A stretch of 64,000 nt of DNA from an uncultured Granulosicoccaceae bacterium (GTDB lineage Bacteria > Pseudomonadota > Gammaproteobacteria > Granulosicoccales > Granulosicoccaceae): the NCBI GenBank assembly GCA_938006335.1, contig CALLMF010000022.1, forward strand, positions 124,001 to 188,000, written 5' to 3'. Made by a program: the position numbers and the translations under genes. Below, piece after piece: positions 1-9,900 of the stretch. Numbering within the stretch: position 1 is the stretch's first letter; every line of letters starts with the position of its first letter. The notes under the pieces were generated by a model that did no database searches, was not told the DNA's origin, and was given only the letters and a program-made list of their open reading frames with translations.

Positions 1-696
1 AGTGGCAATGAGTGCTCCGTCGGAGCCCATGGTCATTGCGATCAATGGGCAACCCGCGTGGAGAAAATGATCGACGATGGCGTCCGCGTCGGTCAGCCCG
101 GTCAGCTGCTGCGCGTCGTCCAGTCCCGGCAGCAACACGTCGCACCGACTGGCGATTTCCATGAACAAGGCGCGTGAGCGTGCAAGCGGCGCCAGCGACA
201 GGCGCAGGTTGGTATCGAAGGAGACTCGCGTGCCGGTCTCGACGGCCTGGCCCACAGCAGCGAAAACGGCGTCAGCCGCCGACTCGGAAATAGCGACGCT
301 GATGCCGGACACGTGCAGGGTACTCGTCGCGGCGATCGCCTCGGGAGCGATATCAGCCGGGCCCATTCTGGCCGCGGCACTTCCACGTCGGCGATAACTG
401 AAGTGGTGGCCATCGTCGTCGTGGTTGACGAAGTAGACGCCGGTTTCTCCACCCGGCACCGTCTGCACCCAATCGGTGGCGACCCCTTCGAGCGCCCATA
501 GCTCCAGGAAGCTTTTGCCAAAGTGGTCATCGCCGATGTGCGTCAGCATCCCGCTGCGCGCGCCGCACCGGGCGGCCGCTACGGCGCAGTTGGCCGTGTC
601 GCCACCGTGTCCACCCAGGAAGCGCCCATCCGGTGCCTGGTTGAACTCGTACATCGGCTCACCAAGACACAGCAGGTCGATATCAGGTGTGGGCAT
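1..696 (-). CDS. kdgK: PfkB-family sugar kinase, probably 2-keto-3-deoxygluconate kinase (partial)
   Basis: Reading leftward from ATG at 696, 232 codons stay open to the window edge, so the C-terminus is missing. The N-terminus has the PfkB first motif (GGHGGDTANCAVAAARCG, about residues 28-45), an early GEPMYEF stretch as in sugar kinases of this family, and FDTNLR, the D-x-N-x-R strand typical of 2-keto-3-deoxygluconate kinases. The GAGD catalytic motif would lie outside the window. The start is only 8 nt downstream of the GntR regulator's stop, so the two are co-transcribed. Phosphorylation of 2-keto-3-deoxygluconate, which feeds KDPG aldolase, is inferred from the family and from the uronate-type neighbours. 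Another sugar (fructose, ribose) cannot be excluded. Confidence 0.8.
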   Translation of the reverse strand, partial: MPTPDIDLLCLGEPMYEFNQAPDGRFLGGHGGDTANCAVAAARCGARSGMLTHIGDDHFGKSFLELWALEGVATDWVQTVPGGETGVYFVNHDDDGHHFSYRRRGSAAARMGPADIAPEAIAATSTLHVSGISVAISESAADAVFAAVGQAVETGTRVSFDTNLRLSLAPLARSRALFMEIASRCDVLLPGLDDAQQLTGLTDADAIVDHFLHAGCPLIAMTMGSDGALIAT

Positions 697-704
697 CGGG
701 CGGG

Positions 705-1394
705 TCAATCCTCGAAGTAGTCCGGGTTGTCGCGCTGCACTTCGGCGATGGTGTTGTTCAATCGAGCGAGATGACGACGGACGGTGTCCAGCAGAGAGTC
801 GCAATTGCGGTCGGCCAGATGCTCGACGATTTCGGCGTGATCGGAGTAGACGTCCCTGCAGCTGGCAACGTCCTTCAGCGACAGTATGCAGAGACGGTCG
901 ACGGTAGCCTTGCAATCGGTGATCACTTCAATCGCACACTCGCAGCCGGCCATGCGGCAGATTTCAGCGTGAAAAACGGAATCCATCTGATGAAATCCCG
1001 TCAGGTCGTCTGTCTCGAGGCGTTCGAGCTGTTGCTGCAGCACCTCCTGCAATGCGCGCATGCTGGCGTCGTCAGGCCGTGAGCAGGCACGCCGTGCGAC
1101 CTCCAGCTCGACCGACAGGCGCATGAAACGAGCGCGTTTGATCGTCCCATTGGACATCGGCCGGACCACGGTGGCCCGTTGCGGTCGTATGTGCAGCAGA
1201 CGCAGGTTGTCGAGTCTTATGAACGCTTCGCGCACCGGTTGGCGCGAAATATCGTGCAGCTTGGCAACCTCGGCCTCTGACAAGCGAGTCCCGGGACGCA
1301 GCCGCATCTTGACGATGTCATCCCGTAGCGAATCAAAGATCGTGTCGGCAGTGGTGCGTCTTCCGAAATCCAGCGAGGCGGTTGTGTCACTCAT
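705..1394 (-). CDS. GntR-family transcriptional regulator, FCD (FadR) subgroup
   Basis: 229 residues, a normal FadR-subfamily length. Residues about 15-75 form the winged helix-turn-helix (IFDSLRDDIV, RPGTRLSE, then SRQPVREAFIRL as recognition helix). Residues about 90-220 form the helical FCD effector domain, with HAEICRMAG and DHAEIVEHL supplying the usual metal/carboxylate-binding histidines and acidic residues. The gene is the promoter-proximal member of the regulator-kinase pair and is transcribed away from the SDR gene at 1552. A near-perfect inverted repeat of TGGTA/TACCA type lies in the shared intergenic region (1484-1509), the expected operator. The probable role is a repressor of sugar-acid catabolism released by a sugar acid. 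The ligand is not known from sequence. Confidence 0.88.
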   Translation of the reverse strand: MSDTTASLDFGRRTTADTIFDSLRDDIVKMRLRPGTRLSEAEVAKLHDISRQPVREAFIRLDNLRLLHIRPQRATVVRPMSNGTIKRARFMRLSVELEVARRACSRPDDASMRALQEVLQQQLERLETDDLTGFHQMDSVFHAEICRMAGCECAIEVITDCKATVDRLCILSLKDVASCRDVYSDHAEIVEHLADRNCDSLLDTVRRHLARLNNTIAEVQRDNPDYFED

Positions 1395-1483
1395 TTTGCG
1401 GCCGTTTTGTGCAGAGGTCGTAAGCGGATGCGAGCAGTCAGTCGTCGCAGGAATCTCTCATGTTGGCGCTGGACCAGTGATGA

Positions 1484-1509
1484 CTTCTGGTAAACTACCA
1501 TACCAGAAG
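1484..1509. promoter_or_regulatory. Inverted-repeat operator between GntR regulator and SDR gene
   Basis: Two nested palindromes lie here. CTTCTGGTA (1484-1492) is the exact reverse complement of TACCAGAAG (1501-1509). Inside them TGGTA (1488-1492) pairs with TACCA (1496-1500) across 3 nt. TGGTA/TACCA half-sites are typical of FCD-type GntR repressors of hexuronate pathways (ExuR/UxuR-like sites). The site is 90 bp upstream of the regulator start and 43 bp upstream of the SDR start, so it can control both divergent genes. The sequence symmetry is seen directly. Binding by this regulator is inferred. Confidence 0.72.
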
Positions 1510-1551
1510 GGGGCGCGCTGCTTACCCGCTCAACAATACAGGGGTACCGTG

Positions 1552-2301
1552 ATGGACATGACAGGTCGGGTGGCGATCGTTACGGGTGGTGGGCGAGACA
1601 TCGGGCGTGCCTGCGCCATCCGCGTCGCACAGGCGGGTGCCAAGGTGGCGATCAACTATCACTCGAGCGTCGCAGGTGCGGACAGTGCGGTTGCAGAGAT
1701 CGAAGCCGCGGGCGGGCAGGCATTCGCCAGTCAGGGCGATATGACCAACGCCGCTGCGGTCGACAAGCTCGTGGCCGATACGGTCGAACATTTCGGCGCT
1801 CTGGATACGCTGATTCACGTCACGGGAGGTCTCGTCGCGCGCAAGCCTGTGCCCGAGTTGACGGTGGAACACTGGCAGACTGTCATGGATCTGAACGCAA
1901 CCTCCTTTCTGCACCTGGTTCGCGCCGGCTTGCCACACTTGCAGAAAAACGGCGGCACCATCGTACCGATAGCGTCACAGGCCGGCCGCGACGGAGGTGG
2001 CCCGGGGTCTACGGCCTACGCGGCGTCCAAGGCTGCCGTGATGACGATGGCTCGTGGTTGGGCCAAGGAACTCGGTCCCGACATTCGCGTCAACAGCGTC
2101 TGCCCCGGAATGATCGCCACCGGTTTTCACGACACCTTCACCAAGGACGAAGTGCGCGCCCATGTGGCCAACATCACGCCTCTCAAGCGCGAGGGTAAAT
2201 CGGAAGAGGTAGCAGACCTCGTGTGTTTCCTGGCCTCCGAGGCCTCGTCTTACATGACGGGTACCAACATCGACATCAACGGTGGTTTGTTGTTCAGCTG
2301 A
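1552..2301 (+). CDS. Short-chain dehydrogenase/reductase (SDR), likely sugar/uronate oxidoreductase
   Basis: 249 residues from ATG 1552, preceded by AGGGG. An open frame extends further upstream to 1060 but runs across the divergent regulator. Classical SDR architecture: TGGGRDIG cofactor loop near residue 12, catalytic Ser in PIASQAG, YAASK catalytic Tyr/Lys, NATSF asparagine helix and C-terminal MTGTNIDINGG. The usual NNAG structural motif reads HVTG here, a mild oddity. The divergent placement with a GntR/FCD regulator and a KDG-type kinase suggests oxidation or reduction of a keto-deoxy sugar acid (KduD-like role), but the substrate is not visible. Its last 8 bp overlap the convergent PPOX gene. 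Confidence 0.85.
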   Translation: MDMTGRVAIVTGGGRDIGRACAIRVAQAGAKVAINYHSSVAGADSAVAEIEAAGGQAFASQGDMTNAAAVDKLVADTVEHFGALDTLIHVTGGLVARKPVPELTVEHWQTVMDLNATSFLHLVRAGLPHLQKNGGTIVPIASQAGRDGGGPGSTAYAASKAAVMTMARGWAKELGPDIRVNSVCPGMIATGFHDTFTKDEVRAHVANITPLKREGKSEEVADLVCFLASEASSYMTGTNIDINGGLLFS

Positions 2302-2887
2302 TATCGGGTTTCCATAAGCCGGAGCGTCGAATGGCGCGGGTGTTCTGGAGCATGACACCGGTCACTCGCGTCACGATGATTGAACGCGGTGCTTGATCAG
2401 CAAGCGTAAAGCGCGATAGCAGGACCGGATCGAGCGTTACGTGGGCTGTGCCGCGCACTCGCAAGGCCTGCTCGGTGCCCTGGGCTAGAAAGAGAATGCC
2501 GATGCGAGGGTCATCGAGCAGGTGTCGTAGGGTGTCGATACGGTTGTTGCCGCGTCGGTCCGGCATCGCGATGTGATGTTCGTCCAGAACCGCAAAGGCC
2601 TCGCCCGGTCGATCCCCGCGAGGCGAGCAGTCAAGAAACTCTTCGGTTGCACTGGCCACCACGCAGAAACCCGCTGTTGCAATGAACTCGCAATGTTCCT
2701 GCAACAGCTGGTCGGACACCTTGTTGCGCGAGCGTTGACTGATCGCGCCGTAACGCGCCTCAAGCGCTTCGAGACGCGTGATGCGATACGGGTCGGAAGA
2801 TCGGGTCACGAGATCAGCAGCGGTGGCGTGGCGCTGTAGGGTAGCGTCTAACACCGCTTGCGGGAGGGAGGCATGGCCCGCTAACAC
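2294..2887 (-). CDS. Pyridoxamine 5'-phosphate oxidase-like FMN-binding protein
   Basis: 197 residues from a GTG start with no clear Shine-Dalgarno sequence, so the N-terminus is uncertain. The middle (about residues 55-160) is a PPOX split beta-barrel: EFIATAGFCVVAS, DCSPRGDRPG, VLDEHHIAMPDRRGNNR and DPRIGILFL. These segments match the FMN-dependent MSMEG_1061/DR_2398-type subfamily, in which the PDRRGNNR segment contacts the phosphate. Members of the subfamily are small flavin oxidoreductases with poorly known substrates. The gene converges on the SDR gene with an 8-bp overlap and has no obvious partner. Confidence 0.78.
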   Translation of the reverse strand: MLAGHASLPQAVLDATLQRHATAADLVTRSSDPYRITRLEALEARYGAISQRSRNKVSDQLLQEHCEFIATAGFCVVASATEEFLDCSPRGDRPGEAFAVLDEHHIAMPDRRGNNRIDTLRHLLDDPRIGILFLAQGTEQALRVRGTAHVTLDPVLLSRFTLADQAPRSIIVTRVTGVMLQNTRAIRRSGLWKPDIS

Positions 2888-3032
2888 GCTGGAGAGTCGC
2901 GTAGCGGGCCCGGTAAATCACCGTGTCGACGATTCTCTAGGTCGTCGATGGCCTCTGGCTTGACGAGTGAAAGTATCTCCTGATCATCGTGCCCGGGCGA
3001 GGACCTTCATCACGAAATCTGCGTGAGGGGCA

Positions 3033-4046
3033 TCACACATCGAGCCCGCCGAGCGGTCGTGACTTCAAGGATTCCCGGTAGTCGCGCACGGCGTCGGCGA
3101 TGCCCGCAGCGAGGTCGTTCCGGTAGGTCTCCGATGTCAGGCGCTCCGCTTCCTCGGGGTTGCTGATACACGTGAGCTCGACGAGTGTGCCTGCAACAAA
3201 GCTTCGGGTCAGCACGAAAAGCGTGTCCTGCTTTGCGCCCGCGTCGATCGTTTCCGGGCTCTCGCTGCGCACCTGATTGAAGACGCGATTCTGTACCAGC
3301 TTGGCGAGTCGCGCCGAGCCTTCGGTAAAGGTCAGGTCGATATCGCTATCGTTGGTGTGCAACACCGCACCGGCTTCACGTTGCAAGCTGCGGCTCTCGA
3401 GGATGTTGCTCCGGCCTGCGTAGAACGACTCGACCAACGTGATATCGGTCTGGGGCAGATGGTTGAAGTGCAGTGACACGACCATGTCGGCACCGCTTGC
3501 GCGAATGGCGTTTACACGGCGCTGACGTGACAGGCCTGTATCACCCGACCGGGTGGTTACGACCTTCAAGCCAGGCACCTCGGACAGAAACAACTGGGTT
3601 CGTTCAGCGATATCGAGCGTCAGATCCTTCTCGAGCAAACCGTTGGGTGCTCTCGATCCCGGATCAGAGCCGCCATGACCAGGATCGATCATCACGATGA
3701 AGTCCTCGACATCGCTGCTCTCGATGTCTACGTCCGCCGTGTCCTGGTCTGAAGGTAGCGTGACGCCGACCGTCGAGCTCGCGGTAATGCCGTCCGGTCG
3801 GCCGTGTACGTCGACGGCCAACACCGCGGCGTCGACGGCTGCGGTAATCTCTGCGGCGGGCACCGTCGGCGCTGCCTGTGGCTCGGCTATCGCCAATGGC
3901 TCGGTCGGCGCGAAGCTTTGAGCAACCGTGAAGTCCACGTAGTTCGCGACACCGAAAACCAGCGCGATTCCAGCGATCCAGTTCAACTGAATGCGGCGCT
4001 GAAGGGTCTGTTCGGGTTTGTCGAGGAGAGCAAGTCGGGTGACCAT
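3033..4046 (-). CDS. N-acetylmuramoyl-L-alanine amidase (Amidase_3), membrane-anchored
   Basis: 337 residues from ATG 4046. A single hydrophobic segment at about residues 23-45 (WIAGIALVFGVANYV) follows a positively charged N-terminus and acts as a membrane anchor or uncleaved signal. A low-complexity Ala/Pro/Val linker follows to about residue 115. The catalytic domain has the zinc-site motifs DPGHGG, LLEKDLTLD, SLHFNH and a terminal VELTCISNPEE with the catalytic glutamate. The enzyme cleaves the amide bond between N-acetylmuramic acid and the peptide stem in the periplasm. Unlike AmiB/AmiC there is no recognisable AMIN domain, so its septal targeting is unclear. It is transcribed alone, divergent from the amidase-signature gene. 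Confidence 0.9.
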   Translation of the reverse strand: MVTRLALLDKPEQTLQRRIQLNWIAGIALVFGVANYVDFTVAQSFAPTEPLAIAEPQAAPTVPAAEITAAVDAAVLAVDVHGRPDGITASSTVGVTLPSDQDTADVDIESSDVEDFIVMIDPGHGGSDPGSRAPNGLLEKDLTLDIAERTQLFLSEVPGLKVVTTRSGDTGLSRQRRVNAIRASGADMVVSLHFNHLPQTDITLVESFYAGRSNILESRSLQREAGAVLHTNDSDIDLTFTEGSARLAKLVQNRVFNQVRSESPETIDAGAKQDTLFVLTRSFVAGTLVELTCISNPEEAERLTSETYRNDLAAGIADAVRDYRESLKSRPLGGLDV

Positions 4047-4151
4047 GAAGGAGCGTCAATGCGTCGGCTGTGATGTGACTGACTACGCAAAACGTGTTCC
4101 ACTTGCGCCGGTAGATCGTCACTTGCATAGCCCTTGGACCGAGCGCCACAC

Positions 4152-5492
4152 ATGAGCACCCATGACATCGACACCGCAGATGGCCCCGTGCCGGGTGTGA
4201 CGGCGGCCCTGAGCGCCCAGCGGCAAGGCAAGGTGAGCGCAGAGACTTTGGTCAATGCATCGCTCGCCGTGATTGAAGAGTGCGACGCTACCGTTCACGC
4301 CTGGGAGTGTGTGAGAGCCGGGGGCGCGTGCGACGAGGCTCGGCAGTTGGATGAGGCGCGCGTGGCCGGGCGGGAGGTGGCGGGGCTGCACGGAATCGCT
4401 GTCGGCATCAAGGACATCATCGATACGGCTGATCTTCCAACAGCCAATGGCACGCCCATCGACACCGGTCGCCAGCCACAGCAGGATGCCGTACTGGTGC
4501 AGCGCCTGCGAGCGGCGGGTGCCATCGTGTTAGGCAAGACGGTCACGACCGAACTTGCGTATCTTCAGCCGTCCGTCACGCACAACCCCGCCGCTCCTGG
4601 GCGCACGCCAGGTGGTTCCTCATCCGGCTCGGCGGCGGCGGTTGCCGCTGGCATGGTGCCGGCGGCCGTTGGTACGCAAACCGGCGGCTCGGTGATTCGC
4701 CCCGCCTCTTTTTGCGGGGTGGTGGGATACAAGCCGACCTTCGGTGCGATCCCGCGCACCGGTGTACTGATGCAGTCGCCCAGCCTGGATACGGTGGGTG
4801 TATTCACACGCTCGGTGGAAGATGCAGCTCGCGTCGCCGAGGTCATGGTGGGTGATGATCCGGGTGATGCCGACAGCCTCGCCGTGGCGCCTGCAGGCCT
4901 GGTCGCGGCGGTGAGCGGTGCGGTGGAAACGCCGCGCCTGGCGTTTGCTCGGACGCCCTATTGGGACCAGGCCGACGAAGCGTACCAGCGTGCCTTGTAC
5001 TCGCTGGTTGACAGCCTTGGGGACGTCGTCGAGGAGCGCGTGTTGCCGCCCGCCTGGGAGGACGCGGCGGCGCTGCGCATGCTGATAAACAACGTCGAGA
5101 TGGCACGCTGGTTCGACCGATATCTGCAACAGGATGCCGAGGCGCTTTCAGAGCAATGCAGGAGTGCGATGCAGGCGGGCCGGGATGTGTCTGCGGTGGC
5201 CTATATCGACGCGGTTGATCGGCAGGGTCTGCTGCGCGAAGCGAGCGATTGCTTGTTCGACGGAGTCGATGCCATCATCTGCCCGGCAGTGACCGGTGCT
5301 GCGCCACTCGGTCGCAGTTCTACCGGAAACCCGATATTCAACGGGCTGTGGACCTTTACGGGTGTGCCTGCCATTACCCTGCCATTGATGCAATCGGCAG
5401 ACGGTGCGCCCATGGGTGTGCAGCTGGTCAGTCCGCGGGGTGATGACGCCCGTTTGCTGACGGCGGCTCGCTGGCTTGAGTCTTATGCTTGA
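4152..5492 (+). CDS. Amidase-signature family amidohydrolase
   Basis: 446 residues from ATG 4152; an in-frame TTG at 4134 would add six residues without better spacing. The amidase signature is complete: catalytic Lys in VGIKDIID (about residue 87), GGSSSGSAAAVAAG with the cis-serine, and GTQTGGSVIRPA with the nucleophilic serine. This fold includes GatA, acetamidase and allophanate-type amidohydrolases. There is no gatB/gatC nearby and the C-terminal half does not look like GatA, so it is a catabolic amidase of unknown substrate. Its end overlaps the convergent FAD dehydrogenase by 10 bp. Confidence 0.88.
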   Translation: MSTHDIDTADGPVPGVTAALSAQRQGKVSAETLVNASLAVIEECDATVHAWECVRAGGACDEARQLDEARVAGREVAGLHGIAVGIKDIIDTADLPTANGTPIDTGRQPQQDAVLVQRLRAAGAIVLGKTVTTELAYLQPSVTHNPAAPGRTPGGSSSGSAAAVAAGMVPAAVGTQTGGSVIRPASFCGVVGYKPTFGAIPRTGVLMQSPSLDTVGVFTRSVEDAARVAEVMVGDDPGDADSLAVAPAGLVAAVSGAVETPRLAFARTPYWDQADEAYQRALYSLVDSLGDVVEERVLPPAWEDAAALRMLINNVEMARWFDRYLQQDAEALSEQCRSAMQAGRDVSAVAYIDAVDRQGLLREASDCLFDGVDAIICPAVTGAAPLGRSSTGNPIFNGLWTFTGVPAITLPLMQSADGAPMGVQLVSPRGDDARLLTAARWLESYA

Positions 5493-6874
5493 GTCTTACC
5501 AACGTCAACCATCTTTCCGGGATTCATGATGTTCTGCGGGTCCAGTACCCGCTTGATGTCCGCCATGAGGTCCCAGGCGTGTCCATGCTCACCGGCCATG
5601 TACGCTTTTTTTCCGAGCCCCACGCCGTGTTCGCCGGTCATGGTGCCGCCGAGCTCGACGGCAATCCGGTTGATGTCGCTGGATAGCTGCTTGGCGGTGG
5701 CGAGTTCTTCACGGACCGCGGGATCGATCAATATCAACAAATGGAAATTGCCGTCGCCCACATGGCCGACCAGAGGCGCAATGAGCCCGCTTTTTTCTAC
5801 CAGTGCACGACAGCGTGAAATGGCCTCGGCCAACGCGGAGATCGGCACGCAGCAGTCGGTAACGTAGCCTTCGGCGCCCGGACGCAGGGCCTTGCCGGCG
5901 TAGTAGGCGTCGTGACGCGCTCGCCATAGGCGGTTGCGGTCTTCCTCGTGCTTGGCGGTGGCAAAGTGGGTGCTTCCGTGGCTCGTCGCGATTTCCTTGA
6001 AGGTTTCTATCTGTTCGGCAACCGAATGATCGGTGCCATGAAATTCAAGGAACAAGTACGGCTTCTCGGGTAGTGGCATGTCGGGATTGCGCAAGTTCAT
6101 ACCGTGCATTTGCAGCGTATCGAGCAGCTCTACGCGCGCAAGCGGTAACCCACACTGAATCGACAGGATGACGGTGTTTACCGCATCATCGATTTCCTCG
6201 AAGGCGCAGGTGGCGGCCGCTATCGTTTCCGGTTGGCCGAACAGCCGTACGGTCAATTCAGTGATGATGCCGAGCGTGCCTTCGGCGCCAACAAACAAGT
6301 TCTTGAGGTCGTAACCTGCGGAGCTCTTTCGCGCTCGTGACCCGACCTGGATCAAACGGCCATCAGCGAGCACGACCTTCATGGCGAGAACGTTTTCCCG
6401 CATGGTGCCGTAGCGCACGGTGTTGGTTCCGGAGGCGCGGGTTGATGCCATGCCACCCATGGTCGCGTCGGCGCCGGGATCCACGGTGAACATCAATCCG
6501 GTTTCGCGCAGTTGGGTATTGAGTTGTTTACGTGTGACGCCGGGTTGCACGGTTGCATCGAGATTCTCGGGACTGATCTCCAGAATCGTGTTCATGCGAC
6601 TGCAATCGATCGTGATGCCCCCGGGGACAGGGATCACTTGTCCTTCCAGTGAGGTGCCTACGCCAAACGGTATCACTGGACAAGCATGCTCCGCGCACAA
6701 GGCCGCGATTGCCTGAACTTCCTCAGTGTTCTCCGGGAAGACCACCGCCGCTGGCTGCACCGGAACGTGCCAGGCCTCGTCGCGGGCGTGTTGATCGCGT
6801 ACGGACTCAACGGTACTGCACCTGCCGCCCAGCAAGTCCCGCAATGCGGTGACGATGTCGCTGTCTGCTGCCAT
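5483..6874 (-). CDS. FAD-linked oxidase, D-lactate dehydrogenase/glycolate oxidase subunit D type
   Basis: 463 residues. The N-terminal half is a FAD-binding type 4 (PCMH) domain: PVIPFGVGTSLEGQ, VQPGVTRKQL, DPGADATMGGMASTRASG and GAEGTLGIITE. The C-terminal half is the FAD-oxidase cap with LVGHVGDGNFH (metal/substrate histidines) and GTMTGEHGVGLGKK. This is the layout of LDHD-type D-lactate dehydrogenases and GlcD. There is no Fe-S domain and no glcE/glcF next to it, so a single-subunit D-2-hydroxyacid dehydrogenase, perhaps D-lactate, is the most economical reading. It would feed electrons to cytochrome c or quinone. Confidence 0.87.
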   Translation of the reverse strand: MAADSDIVTALRDLLGGRCSTVESVRDQHARDEAWHVPVQPAAVVFPENTEEVQAIAALCAEHACPVIPFGVGTSLEGQVIPVPGGITIDCSRMNTILEISPENLDATVQPGVTRKQLNTQLRETGLMFTVDPGADATMGGMASTRASGTNTVRYGTMRENVLAMKVVLADGRLIQVGSRARKSSAGYDLKNLFVGAEGTLGIITELTVRLFGQPETIAAATCAFEEIDDAVNTVILSIQCGLPLARVELLDTLQMHGMNLRNPDMPLPEKPYLFLEFHGTDHSVAEQIETFKEIATSHGSTHFATAKHEEDRNRLWRARHDAYYAGKALRPGAEGYVTDCCVPISALAEAISRCRALVEKSGLIAPLVGHVGDGNFHLLILIDPAVREELATAKQLSSDINRIAVELGGTMTGEHGVGLGKKAYMAGEHGHAWDLMADIKRVLDPQNIMNPGKMVDVGKTQA

Positions 6875-6937
6875 GGTCGTCTGATACCAGGTTACGGTTG
6901 GAGCGCTACGCGCGGGCTTTCTACGGAAAGCATGGCC

Positions 6938-9900
6938 CTAGGAGATCATGTTGCCCAGAAACGGGGCGGTACGCGAGGTCTTGGAAGCCGCTATACGCTT
7001 GGGGGTGCCGCGTGCCACGACTCGACCACCACCGTGTCCGCCTTCGGGTCCCATGTCGATGATCCAGTCCGCCTCGGCCATCAGATCGAGGTTGTGCTCG
7101 ATCAGGATGACCGAGTTGCCGGCATCCACCAGACGATGCAATACGTGAATCAGGTTCTCCACATCGGCCATGTGCAGACCCACTGAAGGTTCATCTAGGA
7201 TGTACATGGTGTGGGTCTTGACGACGCGTCGTCCGCTGGAATCCTCGAGGTCGGGCTTGGCTTTTGAGAGTTCCGAGACCAGCTTGATGCGCTGCGCCTC
7301 GCCGCCAGACAAGGTTGCACTCGCTTGACCCAATGTCAGGTAACCCAGGCCTACATCTCTTAGCAGGCTCAAGGGGTGATGAACGCTGGGGTGCGCATCA
7401 AACAGCGGTAGTGCATCGTCAACGTTCATCAGCAGGAGTTCACCAATGCTGATGCCTTTCCAGCGCACCGACAGCGTTTCGGAATTGAAGCGTGCCCCCT
7501 TGCAGACCTCGCAGGGCACTTTTACATCGGGCAGGAAACTCATCTCTATGCGTTGCATGCCTTGGCCCTGGCACTCTTCGCAACGTCCGCCACCGGTATT
7601 GAAACTGAAGCGGCTGGCCGTAAAGCCTCTGATACGCGCCTCGGTGGTGTCGGCAAACAAGCGTCGAATGTTGTCCCAGAAACCGATGTAGGTGGCCGGG
7701 CAGGAGCGCGAGGTCTTGCCGATGGGGGTCTGGTCGACCTCGAGGACGCGGTCGATACTCTCCCACCCGGAGATACTCTGACAACCCGTGGGGGAGCCGA
7801 GCTTGCGTTTGGCTCGCGCCTTTTTTTGTTGAGAGTTGAGAGCGCGCAGGTTGTCGTGCACAACGTCTCGAATCAGCGTGCTCTTGCCTGAGCCTGAAAC
7901 GCCACTTACGCAGACAAAGCGCCGCAGCGGAATATCCACCGTGACACCGCGCAGGTTGTGTAGCCGCGCCTTTTCGATGCGCAGGTTTTCGTCTGCCTTG
8001 GCCCGTGTGGGGTGAAACGGATGTTGCAGCGGCTGGTCGAGCAGTTGGCCGGTGGGAGACTCCGGAATTTTTCGTATCTCTGCCAGGGTGCCTGCAGCAA
8101 CCACCTCGCCACCACGCACGCCGGCTCCGGGGCCGAGATCGATGATGTAATCAGCGTGCCTGATGGTTTCCTCGTCGTGCTCTACCACGACGACCGTGTT
8201 CCCCTTCGACTGAAGGCGCGACAGCGTGCCGAGCAACATCTGATTGTCACGAGGGTGGAGGCCAATGGTGGGCTCGTCGAGGATGTAGCACACGCCTTCG
8301 AGGTTGGAACCCAGTTGCGCTGCCAGGCGTATGCGCTGTGCCTCACCTCCCGAGAGGGTCGGGGCCGCGCGGTCGAGGGCGAGGTAGTCAAGCCCCACTT
8401 CGCCAAGAAAATTCAGCCGGGAATGCAGTTCGACAAGGATGTCGCGCGCAATCTGAGCTTCGCGTTGGTCAAGCTCGAAAGCGGCGAACACGTCACGCGC
8501 TTCGCTGATGGTCAGCGCTGCGAAGTCAGCAATCGTGTGGTCCTGAAACCAGACAGACAAGGATTCCGGCCTCAGCCGTTGTCCATCGCAGACCGGGCAC
8601 TCGATGCTTTCTTCCTGATCGCCTGTGCGCCAGGCGGATTCCTCGCCGGTCTGCTCTTCGTCGAAACCGGCCAGCAGTTCGCCCGTGCCGTAGCAGTTGT
8701 CGCACCAGCCATGGCGTGAGTTGTAGCTGAACATGCGTGGGTCGAGCTCGGCGAAGCTACGTTGGCAACCGGGGCAGGCTCGTTGTACCGAGTACAAGGT
8801 CTCGCGCCCTCTACCTGCGGCGACCTTGACCACGCCGGCGCCGTGACCCACGGCCAGGCGTAGGTTCTCTACCAGTGCCTGTTCGTTCCTGGGTTCGACA
8901 ACGATATTGCCGATGGGCAGATCGATCGTGTGTTCCTTGAAGCGATCCAGCCGTGGCCATTCTCCAGTTGGTTCTGGCACGCCGTCCACGCGCAAGCTGT
9001 CATATCCCTTGTTGGCAGCCCCTTTGGCAAGATCGGTGTAATAGCCTTTGCGGTCGGTGACCAGCGGGGCGTGCAGTGAGATTGTCTTGCCTCGGTGTTG
9101 CTTCATCAGCTGCGACGCGATCGCCTCGACGGACTGCGACGAGATCGGCACACCGCAGTCGGGGCAGTACTGCTCGCCCAGCTTCACGAACAGCAAGCGA
9201 AGGAAGTGGTAGATCTCGGTCATCGTGGCGACGGTGCTCTTGCGTCCGCCGCGACTGGTACGTTGCTCTATCGCTACGGTCGGCGGAATGCCACTGATCG
9301 CGTCCACATCCGGACGCGAGGCGGGTTGCACAAACTGACGCGCGTAGGCATTCAGCGATTCGAGGTAGCGGCGTTGTCCCTCGTTGAAAACAATGTCGAA
9401 GGCGAGGGTGCTCTTGCCCGATCCACTCTTGCCTGTGATCACGGTAAAGGCATCGCGCGGAATCTTCACGTCAATGTTCTTGAGATTGTGCTCGCGCGCG
9501 TGCTGTACGTGTATGTGATCTTCAGCCGGTGCGTAGGCGATGGCCGGCGCTTCAGCGACCTCGTCGTGCATCAGTCGAGCGGTCGCGCCCTGATAATCGC
9601 GCAGGCTGACAGCGGTGGCGCTGTCGGTGTCCTCCAGCAGTTTGGCAACCGTCCCCTGAAACACGATCCTGCCGCCAGCCTCACCACCCTCGGGTCCGAG
9701 ATCAATCACGTGTTCGGCACAGGTGATGACATCGAGATTGTGCTCCACGACAACCAGGGAATGTCCCTGGTCGAGGAGTTGACCGAACGCACCGAGGAGC
9801 TTGGCAATGTCCTCGTAGTGCAAACCCGTGGTGGGTTCGTCAAACAGGAACAAGGTGTGTCCGCGTTTACCGTGTTTCGAGCTGACGCCCTTGGCTTCGC

